From DASPXY01 sp038227745 (lineage in GTDB: Bacteria; Planctomycetota; Planctomycetia; Gemmatales; Gemmataceae): a stretch of 5,303 nucleotides of DNA. Position numbers and translations under genes: made by a program. Positions within the stretch are counted from its first letter, which is position 1. Every line of letters begins with the position of its first letter. Shown here in pieces: positions 1 to 4,154 of the stretch. Under the pieces are notes generated by a model, which was not told the origin of the DNA, did not search any database, and saw only the letters and a program-made list of their open reading frames with translations. Location: the NCBI GenBank assembly GCA_038227745.1, contig JBBRPS010000704.1, positions 1 through 5,303 on the forward strand, given 5' to 3'.

Positions 1-344
1 AAAACTTGCATCCAAGTCGGTAGCGATGACAGTGTGGTGTCACTCTTCGGAAACCGCAGAATTCATGCGGAAAGCGCGACAACACGGGCTGTCGCGGCTC
101 TCCTGAATTCAGTGCAGGTTTTCGTGCCAGGGACACTAGCTCCGCCTTCCCCACGTGTGTGGAGGGCACGGCAGCGCGGGTAGGACCCGTAGCCCCCCAA
201 TGCCGACGGACCCGCAAGCGCCACGCCCCGACGCCACCTACGGACCCGGTCGCCGCGGTGCCCAGCCCCCACCGAAACCGCACGCCCACTCGACAACTTC
301 CAGACGGTCGGCGCGGGCGGCAACTGAAAAGCGCGCCGGCCCGT
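1..344. other. No convincing gene; left arm downstream of the repressor
   Basis: I see no supported gene here. The second forward frame is open from the window edge to a TGA at 104-106, ending in residues like FMRKARQHGLSRLS, and could be the tail of a gene that starts outside. The first forward frame is open to 183, but its third codon positions are not GC-rich as in the genes nearby. A 7-bp perfect inverted repeat (CGCGACA at 75-81, TGTCGCG at 90-96, 8-nt loop) lies between two GAATTC hexamers (59-64, 105-110) and could be a hairpin at a transcript end. From 150 to 344 the frames are Pro/Arg-rich and typical of chance reading in GC-rich DNA. No copy of the tRNA-Lys 3' half, the expected second attachment site, is visible here. 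Confidence 0.4.
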
Positions 345-659
345 TCACTTTCCCTTCCGCGGCCTCCCGCGTGGCCGTTTCGGCGCGGGGGCTGCCTCCG
401 GCTCGGCCGCGGGCTTCGGCGGTCGGCCCCTCGCCGTCTCAGGCCGCGGCGTCGGCGCTTCAAGGAACGCCGTGCAGGCCACATCGAGAGCCTGCGCCAG
501 CGCAACGACGTTCGACCACCCCGGCTCTCGCACGTCGGCCTCCCACCTCGCCACCGCATCCCGTTTCACCCCGACAAACTCGGCGAGCTGGGCCTGAGTC
601 AGCCCTTTCGCTTCCCGCAGCTCCCGCAGCCTGCCTCCGAACCAGGCGGATTCCGCCAT
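345..659 (-). CDS. XRE-family HTH transcriptional regulator with AT-hook-like tail
   Basis: A 104-residue DNA-binding repressor or activator of the Cro/C1 type. Residues about 8-62 form the five-helix XRE domain: LRELREAKGLTQAQLAEFVG, then VKRDAVARWEADVREPG as turn and recognition helix, then a helix ending LAQALDVACTAFLE. After residue 68 the protein becomes Pro/Ala-rich and carries two GRP cores, ARGRPPKP (about 77-84) and KRPRGRPRKGK (94-104). These resemble AT-hook minor-groove binders, which is unusual for a small XRE protein. The ATG at 657-659 has a GAGGTG ribosome site 5 nt upstream. The gene is leftward and divergent from the SWIM, small-protein and integrase genes. Between them lie three repeats of a palindromic 13-mer and overlapping promoters, so autoregulation plus control of the rightward genes is likely. 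The function is inferred from the domain and its position; the ligand or inducing signal is unknown. Confidence 0.87.
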   Translation of the reverse strand: MAESAWFGGRLRELREAKGLTQAQLAEFVGVKRDAVARWEADVREPGWSNVVALAQALDVACTAFLEAPTPRPETARGRPPKPAAEPEAAPAPKRPRGRPRKGK

Positions 660-688
660 GACGGCACCTCAAGAATAATCCGTAAAAT

Positions 689-750
689 GTAGCCAGCTGG
701 CCTTGTCAACGTAGCCAGCTGGCTGTATTATATCAGTGTAGCCAGTCGGC
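689..750. promoter_or_regulatory. Three-copy palindromic operator array
   Basis: GTAGCCAGCTGGC occurs exactly at 689-701 and 711-723, and as GTAGCCAGTCGGC at 738-750. The core GCCAGCTGGC is a perfect 10-bp palindrome in the first two copies and is degraded in the third. Start-to-start distances are 22 and 27 bp, so the first two copies lie on about the same DNA face. The sites sit on the promoter elements: copy 2 fills the rightward spacer and covers the predicted leftward start, copy 3 fills the leftward spacer and covers the predicted rightward start, and copy 1 abuts the rightward -35. This is the expected layout for the adjacent XRE repressor. Binding itself is inferred. Confidence 0.78.
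703..731 (+). promoter_or_regulatory. Rightward promoter facing the SWIM/small-protein/integrase genes
   Basis: TTGTCA (703-708) and TATTAT (726-731) are separated by 17 bp, one mismatch from consensus in each box. The -10 overlaps the leftward -10 on the other strand, so the two promoters face and exclude each other. The start would be near 738, inside operator copy 3, leaving a leader of about 240 nt before the SWIM gene. That leader contains a strong GC hairpin and a small hairpin over the ribosome site. Confidence 0.62.
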
Positions 751-755
751 TGCAA
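727..755 (-). promoter_or_regulatory. Leftward promoter of the XRE regulator gene
   Basis: On the minus strand a consensus -10 TATAAT (732-727) follows TTGCAG (755-750) with a 17-bp spacer. The start would be near 720, giving a leader of about 60 nt to the regulator ATG. The operator at 738-750 occupies the spacer and touches the -35, and the one at 711-723 covers the start, so the promoter should be repressible by its own product. It is one of very few AT-rich spots in this part of the window. Confidence 0.68.
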
Positions 756-857
756 GCCGGTCTTTGACAACCAGCCGCTCAGAACCAAACAGCACGCGGG
801 GGGCTCGCGACGGACGCGGGAAACAGTCCGGGGCGTGTGCGGGAGGAAGGGCGGGAC

Positions 858-888
858 ACGGGGGCGGGGGACTAGTTCCCGCCGCCCC
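858..888 (+). other. GC-rich hairpin in the long leader of the SWIM gene
   Basis: The run ACGGGGGCGGGGG (858-870) can pair with the C-rich stretch ending at 888. Six pairs form the outer stem and five the inner stem, with a 2-nt bulge and a CTAG loop (872-875). There is no T-run after it, so a plain intrinsic terminator is unlikely. The same 13-mer starts the hairpin before the next gene (1336 onwards), and both are followed by a GAGGAG-type purine run. No start codon with a worthwhile frame follows this copy. It may be a leader control element, an mRNA stabiliser or simply GC-rich sequence. Confidence 0.38.
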
Positions 889-957
889 GGAGAGGAGCCA
901 AACGGAGTCCGAAACGAAAGTGGGCCGGCGCTGCGCTAACAGCCCGGCCCGTGGCAA

Positions 958-975
958 TTCCTTCGTTGAAAGGAA
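958..975 (+). promoter_or_regulatory. Hairpin covering the SWIM gene ribosome binding site
   Basis: TTCCTT (958-963) is perfectly complementary to AAGGAA (970-975) with a 6-nt loop. The 3' arm is the Shine-Dalgarno sequence (GAAAGGAA at 968-975), 5 nt before the ATG at 981. The stem would hide the ribosome site when formed, so it could dampen translation or make it dependent on another RNA or protein. A regulatory role is inferred from position only. Confidence 0.42.
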
Positions 976-980
976 CTGCG

Positions 981-1325
981 ATGAGTACTGTAACGAAAAC
1001 CCGTCAGCCGCGTCAACGCCGTCCGAAGGTGCGGACGGTCAACTTGCTCCTGCCCATCGGCCCGCTGAACGTCAACGGCGTGCTGCGGCTCACCGAGGAC
1101 GGCACGGAAACGCTGTTCTTCGTGGACCGGCTCGCGAGCGAGGTCGGCGGCGCGGGCTTCCGCCTCACCAAGTTCGAGATGCACCAGCGCGGGGAGGAGG
1201 ACGCGACCTACGACGTGCTGCTCGACGGCGAGCGGTCAACCTGCGAGTGCAAGGGCCACGTCCGCCACGGCCATTGCCGACACGTCGAGGCGCTGACCGC
1301 GCTGCAGACGGCCGGGAAGCTCTAG
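981..1325 (+). CDS. SWIM zinc-finger-like small protein
   Basis: A 114-residue protein beginning MSTVTKTRQPRQRRPK. The ATG at 981 is chosen over the in-frame GTG at 951 because GAAAGGAA lies just upstream. The N-terminus is basic; the middle is beta-rich (NLLLPIGPLNVNGVLRLTED, then TLFFVDRLASEVGGAGFRLTKFE). The C-terminal part carries the SWIM pattern C88-x-C90-x8-C99-x-H101 in STCECKGHVRHGHCRHVEAL. SWIM motifs chelate one zinc ion and occur in proteins that bind DNA or protein partners, including transposases, Rad51 mediators and SWI/SNF-linked proteins. Nothing shows an enzymatic domain, so I read it as an adaptor or nucleic-acid-binding protein. It is the first gene of the rightward set and is followed 67 nt later by the small protein at 1393. 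The target is unknown. Confidence 0.8.
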   Translation: MSTVTKTRQPRQRRPKVRTVNLLLPIGPLNVNGVLRLTEDGTETLFFVDRLASEVGGAGFRLTKFEMHQRGEEDATYDVLLDGERSTCECKGHVRHGHCRHVEALTALQTAGKL

Positions 1326-1336
1326 CCACGCAACCA

Positions 1337-1369
1337 CGGGGGCGGGGGGGGACAACCCTCCCGCCCCCG
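1337..1369 (+). other. Strong hairpin between the SWIM gene and the next gene
   Basis: A 14-pair stem (1337-1350 with 1356-1369, one G-T pair) closes a 5-nt loop. An outer CTAGC (1322-1326) and GCTAG (1373-1377) could extend it; the left arm includes the SWIM stop codon and the right arm touches the GAGGAGGG ribosome site of the next gene. No T-run follows, so I favour an intercistronic processing, stability or translational-coupling element over a terminator. It opens with the same ACGGGGGCGGGGG 13-mer as the hairpin at 858. Confidence 0.5.
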
Positions 1370-1392
1370 GCTGCTAGAGGAGGGCACCCGGC

Positions 1393-1701
1393 ATGGTCTT
1401 GCGACACTGCACCCCAAGAAAAAACCTCGCGTCGATTGTCGCCCACGGATTGCTGATCGCCAGGAGCAAGGGCAAACTCAAGGCCGTGTGGCTGTGCAGC
1501 CCCGACCGCACGAGCTGGGCGGTCCTGCACGTCGCCAAGAAGCACGGCGCCCGCGTCGAGAACGTCGTGACGCTGGAAATCGACGTGCCGCGTTCGTGGC
1601 TGAGGCGCAGCCGGCGCGACGTCTGGTACTGCACGCGGGACATCCCCGCAGAGCGCATCGCCCGGCTGTTCACCTTCGCCGCAGTCGCCGCCGTGGCCTG
1701 A
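1393..1701 (+). CDS. Small protein resembling ADP-ribosyltransferase-fold (KptA/DarT-like) enzymes
   Basis: A 102-residue protein with a strong ribosome site (GAGGAGGG at 1377-1384, 8 nt from the ATG). The N-terminus, LRHCTPRKNLASIVAHGLLIA, has the H-x-T / 'NLxSIxxxGL' opening seen in tRNA 2'-phosphotransferase, DarT-like and other small ADP-ribosyltransferase-fold families. It is followed by a short strand AVWLCSP (31-37) and, near the C-terminus, DVWYCTRDIPAERIARL (76-92), recalling the late 'W/Y-x-x-x-x-IP-x-x-I' segment of those folds. The final FAAVAAVA is low complexity. I cannot place a catalytic glutamate with certainty, so activity is unproven; it may be a degenerate, binding-only member. 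Its pairing with a SWIM protein under an XRE-controlled promoter would fit a toxin, defence or RNA-modification cargo, but this is inference. Confidence 0.66.
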   Translation: MVLRHCTPRKNLASIVAHGLLIARSKGKLKAVWLCSPDRTSWAVLHVAKKHGARVENVVTLEIDVPRSWLRRSRRDVWYCTRDIPAERIARLFTFAAVAAVA

Positions 1702-1754
1702 TCGCCAGCATGGGGCAGAGGAGAGGCACCCTTTACCCTGATCCACAACCCCAC

Positions 1755-1794
1755 GGAGGGACCTACCGTGCGGCTCGCGCCCCCGGCCCGCTGA
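1755..1794 (+). other. Possible ribosome site with an 8-codon open frame
   Basis: GGAGGG (1755-1760) stands 7 nt before a GTG (1768) that opens only eight codons, MRLAPPAR, before TGA at 1792-1794. It lies in the 269-nt gap between the small ADP-ribosyltransferase-like gene and the integrase. It may be a leader peptide ahead of the structured integrase leader or a chance purine run. The rest of the gap before 1897 shows no gene or clear promoter; TACGAT at 1879-1884 is a weak -10 with no good -35. Confidence 0.2.
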
Positions 1795-1896
1795 GCGTTA
1801 CCGGCAAGGCCGGCACGCACGGCCGTCAACGCCCTGGCTTACCCAGGCAGCGCACTTCCCGCCGTCGTCAGGACCGACTACGATAGTTTCACCTTT

Positions 1897-1963
1897 GGCC
1901 GGCCCGGCGCGAACCCGTCCTGAGAACCGGGGGAGCGCCGGCCGGCCGTTCTCAGAGAGGAAC
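1897..1963 (+). promoter_or_regulatory. Structured leader with alternative hairpins before the integrase
   Basis: Three pairings compete. A: GGCCGGCCCGGCGC (1897-1910) with GCGCCGGCCGGCC (1935-1947), 13 pairs with one bulged C. B: TGAGAAC (1921-1927) with GTTCTCA (1948-1954), 7 perfect pairs. C: GTTCTC (1948-1953) with GAGGAAC (1957-1963), 6 pairs with one bulge, covering the Shine-Dalgarno GAGAGGAA. A is compatible with C and would hide the ribosome site; B uses the left arm of C and would free it. This is the geometry of a two-state attenuator, but a functional switch is only inferred. Confidence 0.36.
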
Positions 1964-1970
1964 CCCGCCA

Positions 1971-4154
1971 ATGGCTGACGTTTTCAAGAAGCAGAGCCTG
2001 CGCTACTACACTCCAGACGGCAAGCGCTGCACTCGCGATGAAGCGATTGAGCACGATGCGAACGGGAAAAACTTGCGGGCCGACGATGACAGGCCAATTC
2101 TCCGCCCCGGCTTCACCAGCAAGACAGACACGTCGCGCAAGTGGTACGCCACGGTGGACGGCAAACACGTCCCGCTATGCCGCGACAAGGCCGCGTCGCA
2201 GAAACTCCTCAACAAGCTGCTGACCGACGCGACCCTGCGCGAACACGGCGTCGGCGACTCCTACGCCGATCACCGCAAGCGCCCCCTGGCCGACCACCTG
2301 ATGGACTTCGCCGCGGCGCTCCGGGCGAAGGGCGACACCGCCAAACACGTCAAGCTCACCCTGTCCCGTCTGCAGGCCGCCCTCGATGGCATGGGCGCCG
2401 TCCGGCTGGCGGACCTCGACGCCGGCAAGGCGGGGGACTGGCTGACCGCCCGCCGTGCCGACCGCGAGCCCGTGCGGCTGCCCGAGGAGCAAGAACTGTT
2501 CAAGCTGACGGAGGTTGCCGCGCTGCTCGGTGTCAAGCCCGCGGCCGTGACAAAGGCTGTGCAACGGAACCGACTGCAGGCCACGGGCAAGGGCAAGGCT
2601 CGCCGCTTCCCCCGGCCGACCGTACAGGATCTGGCGGACCGGGCCGGACGCGGCGCCTCTGCGGAGACGGTCAACCATCACGCGCGGGCGCTGCGCGCCT
2701 TCGGGCGCTGGCTCGCGCGCACGAAGCGCTGGCCCTCGAACCCCTTCGACACGCTGGCCCTCCTGAACGTCGCCACAGACCGCCGGCACGACCGCCGCGA
2801 ACTGGATGCCGACGAGATCCGGCATCTGCTGGAAGTGACCCGCGCCAGCGCCCGGACCTTTCGGGGCCTCTCCGGTCCGGACCGGGCGGCGCTCTACCTG
2901 ACCGCGTGCGGCACCGGCTTCCGCGTCCGCGCCCTGGCGGGGTTGACCCCGGCTGACTTCGACCTGGCGGCCGACGTGCCCGCCATCATGCTGCCGGCCC
3001 GCCTGGCGAAGAACAAGAAGGCCAAGGTGCAGCCCCTCGCCGCCGATGTGGCCGGCGCCCTGCGGGCTTATCTCGACGGCCGATCCAGGACCGTCCCGGT
3101 CTGGCCGGGCACCTGGAACGTGGACGCGGCCGAGATGCTGCGGGCCGACCTTGAAGCGGCCGGCATCCCCTACACGGTCGAGGGGCCGGATGGCCCGCTG
3201 TTCGCGGACTTCCACGCTCTACGGCATTCCTATCTGACTCTGGGCGGACGGGCCGGTATCGACCTGCGCACGCTGCAGGAGCTGGCCGGCCACAGCAACC
3301 CAAACCTCACCGCCCGCTATTCGCACCGCAGGCTGCACGACCTCGCCGGAGCGGTCGAGAGACTGCCGAGCATTCTGCCGACGGTCACCAACCAGGCCGA
3401 GGCCGGCCGGCTGGCCGCAACCGGGACGGCTGGAGCGGCCCACCTGGCCCAACCGGCCCAGCAACTGGCCCACGGTAAGCCGAGCGAAATCAGCGGCTTG
3501 CGCGAGCTTGGGCCGATTGGGCCAGTTGAGTACGGGAAAAAAGAGACTCGCGCAAGCGGTTTTGTTTCGCAGCAAGAGGGGGGCGCCCTGGGGACGACCC
3601 ACACCGAGGGGATGAATACGGACAAAGCGAGTGGCAAGGTAGATGTTGGTTGCACGCTGGTTGCACAGACTCCATGCAACCAAGGGCATCTCGGGGCAAC
3701 TCCAGGCGCCGAAGAGGGGGGAAATGAGCAAGGGGCTGCGTTGCCGCAACCCCTTGCCGTGTCATCGGATGGCACTTCCAGTCATCTCCAGGCATCAGTG
3801 AGCCGGCTGGGGCTCGAACCCAGGACCTACGGATTAACCTACCGCACGGGCTTTCACCCGCCGACGCAACGCCGTTGCGGTCTGGACTTTATCATCTCCC
3901 TCGGGGGCGCGACCGGTGGGGAGCCGCTCGTAAAGTCTCTGAGGATCCTGCCCGGGAGCAGTTTCCTGCTGATTGCCCAATCCGGCGGATTGTCACGCAC
4001 GGGCCGTGCGTACCGACGGCTTCAGGGGGTTCCAGCAAATGGGGCGGTTCTACCTCGAGCCTCACGGCCCGGGCACTCCAGACTGAAGTCCGTTGCTCTA
4101 CCAACTGAGCTACCGGCTCTCTGTTCTCATGGTAGACGCGGGGCGGCGCCCTGA
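1971..4154 (+). CDS. Tyrosine recombinase/integrase with internal MerR/Xis-like HTH and read-through C-terminal tail
   Basis: Site-specific integrase of the lambda type, which cuts and joins DNA at the element's attachment sites. The ATG follows GAGAGGAA by 8 nt. Residues about 50-90 are an N-terminal DNA-contact region (SRKWYATVDGKHVPLC). Residues about 100-160 and 228-262 form a helical core-binding domain split by an inserted helix-turn-helix (178-222, FKLTEVAALLGVKPAAVTKAVQRN ... TGKGKARRFPR), which resembles the MerR/excisionase winged-helix type. The catalytic domain runs from about 275 to 465 with R318 (TGFR), a lysine near 347-352, H415-x-x-R418 (HALRH), H441 (LAGHSN) and nucleophile Y450 (ARYSH), a complete active site. 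The fold ends near residue 470. The remaining 257 residues are unstructured, and residues 610-717 are antisense translation of the tRNA-Lys gene and its intron (for example LGLEPRTYGL). The real protein probably needs only residues 1-470; no stop occurs earlier. Confidence 0.88.
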   Translation: MADVFKKQSLRYYTPDGKRCTRDEAIEHDANGKNLRADDDRPILRPGFTSKTDTSRKWYATVDGKHVPLCRDKAASQKLLNKLLTDATLREHGVGDSYADHRKRPLADHLMDFAAALRAKGDTAKHVKLTLSRLQAALDGMGAVRLADLDAGKAGDWLTARRADREPVRLPEEQELFKLTEVAALLGVKPAAVTKAVQRNRLQATGKGKARRFPRPTVQDLADRAGRGASAETVNHHARALRAFGRWLARTKRWPSNPFDTLALLNVATDRRHDRRELDADEIRHLLEVTRASARTFRGLSGPDRAALYLTACGTGFRVRALAGLTPADFDLAADVPAIMLPARLAKNKKAKVQPLAADVAGALRAYLDGRSRTVPVWPGTWNVDAAEMLRADLEAAGIPYTVEGPDGPLFADFHALRHSYLTLGGRAGIDLRTLQELAGHSNPNLTARYSHRRLHDLAGAVERLPSILPTVTNQAEAGRLAATGTAGAAHLAQPAQQLAHGKPSEISGLRELGPIGPVEYGKKETRASGFVSQQEGGALGTTHTEGMNTDKASGKVDVGCTLVAQTPCNQGHLGATPGAEEGGNEQGAALPQPLAVSSDGTSSHLQASVSRLGLEPRTYGLTYRTGFHPPTQRRCGLDFIISLGGATGGEPLVKSLRILPGSSFLLIAQSGGLSRTGRAYRRLQGVPANGAVLPRASRPGHSRLKSVALPTELPALCSHGRRGAAP
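3445..3557. repeat. Repeat cluster in the integrase tail, possible recombinase arm sites (set 1)
   Basis: TGGCCCA or CGGCCCA occurs directly at 3445, 3454 and 3466; the inverse TTGGGCC occurs at 3508 and 3517. Within this, CAACTGGCCCA (3462-3472) and TGGGCCAGTTG (3518-3528) are a perfect 11-bp inverted repeat. A second perfect 11-bp inverted repeat pairs GCTTGCGCGAG (3496-3506) with CTCGCGCAAGC (3547-3557), followed by GGTTTTGTTT, so it could also be a weak terminator. Such repeats between the catalytic domain and the tRNA are where integrase arm or excisionase sites are expected. Binding is inferred. Confidence 0.45.
3646..3683. repeat. GGTTGCA repeats near the attachment site (set 2)
   Basis: TTGGTTGCA (3646-3654) recurs as CTGGTTGCA (3657-3665), one helical turn later, and in perfect inverted form as TGCAACCAA (3675-3683). 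The cluster is about 115-150 bp from the tRNA 3' end, a plausible position for an integrase arm site or a directionality-factor site. It is inside the low-complexity integrase tail, so protein-coding constraint is unlikely to explain it. Confidence 0.42.
3729..3756 (-). terminator. Hairpin downstream of tRNA-Lys, likely terminator
   Basis: CAAGGGG (3729-3735) pairs with CCCCTTG (3750-3756), seven pairs, then after one mismatch TGC (3737-3739) pairs with GCA (3746-3748) around a 6-nt loop. It lies 43 nt past the tRNA 3' end on the minus strand, where CTCATTTCC follows; on the plus strand no T-run follows. Termination of tRNA transcription is the better reading, though the T-tract is poor. It also lies inside the integrase reading frame. 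Confidence 0.42.
3799..3837. other. Probable attachment site (att) in the tRNA-Lys 3' exon
   Basis: Tyrosine integrases commonly recombine in the 3' half of tRNA genes, with the integrase gene beside the junction. Here the integrase frame runs into the tRNA 3' end, and the element-like genes lie on its downstream side. The core would be within the 39-nt 3' exon, so after integration that exon is supplied by the element. I could not find the second copy in this window, so the exact core and the far end of the element are unknown. Confidence 0.55.
3838..4085 (-). ncRNA. Group I self-splicing intron in tRNA-Lys
   Basis: A compact 248-nt intron without an ORF. P1: exon ACUU plus intron C pairs with GGAGU (intron 7-11), putting U34 opposite G, the standard 5' splice-site wobble. 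P3: CCGC (39-42) with GCGG (159-162). P4: UGCUG (49-53) with CAGCA (115-119). P5: CCC near 57-61 with GGG (108-110). P6: GGA (120-122) with UCC (141-143), capped by CUGC/GCAG. P7: GACUUUA (149-155) with UAAAGUC (195-201), the guanosine-site helix with the R/S-like strings AGAGACUUUACG and GAUAAAGUCC. P8: CUCCC (164-168) with GGGAG (186-190). P9: CGCAAC/GUUGCG, plus a later hairpin with a GAAA loop. The last base is G. R and S strings resemble small bacterial tRNA introns (IC3/IA-like); the subclass is a guess. Confidence 0.87.

Larger units (their letters stand above)
3799..4119 (-). tRNA. tRNA-Lys(UUU) interrupted by a group I intron
   Basis: Exon 1 is 4119-4086 (34 nt): acceptor strand GAGCCGG, then UA, D arm GCUC-AGUUGGUA-GAGC, A26, anticodon stem ACGGA, C32 U33 U34. 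Exon 2 is 3837-3799 (39 nt): U35 U36 A37 A38, stem UCCGU, variable AGGUC, T arm CUGGG-UUCGAGC-CCCAG, acceptor CCGGCUC and discriminator A. All four stems pair perfectly across the interruption. The joined loop CUUUUAA gives anticodon UUU, and the mature RNA is 73 nt before CCA, which is not encoded. The intervening 248 nt has group I hallmarks. A promoter lies just upstream (4157-4129). The 3' half is the probable integration target of the adjacent element. The Lys identity depends on the splice points, which P1 pairing and the 7-nt loop support. Confidence 0.9.

Noticed and set aside
1..344. Second att copy or CRISPR array at the left end
   Set aside because: No match to the tRNA-Lys 3' half and no regularly spaced repeats are visible.
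155..692. Two long rightward frames opposite the XRE gene
   Set aside because: Pro/Arg-rich, no ribosome site, and they mirror the well-supported XRE gene; typical GC-rich antisense frames.
764..769. TTGACA as a -35 of a second rightward promoter
   Set aside because: No -10-like sequence at 16-19 bp downstream; the region is GC-rich.
764..1456. A 230-codon rightward frame covering the SWIM gene
   Set aside because: Low-complexity in another frame than the SWIM motif and without a ribosome site.
1710..1886. A 58-codon frame in the gap before the integrase
   Set aside because: No ribosome site at its ATG, Arg/Pro/Gly-rich composition, and no family resemblance.
1897..1954. An H-type pseudoknot before the integrase
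   Set aside because: The loop that must span the 13-bp stem would have zero bases, so the two stems are more likely alternatives.
2175..3215. A 346-codon leftward frame opposite the integrase
   Set aside because: It is the antisense shadow of the catalytic half of the integrase; its protein has no recognisable domain and the integrase motifs are on the other strand.
3799..4119. Two unrelated tRNA fragments left by integration instead of one split tRNA
   Set aside because: The halves complement perfectly in the acceptor and anticodon stems, meet exactly after position 34, and the insert carries group I core helices.
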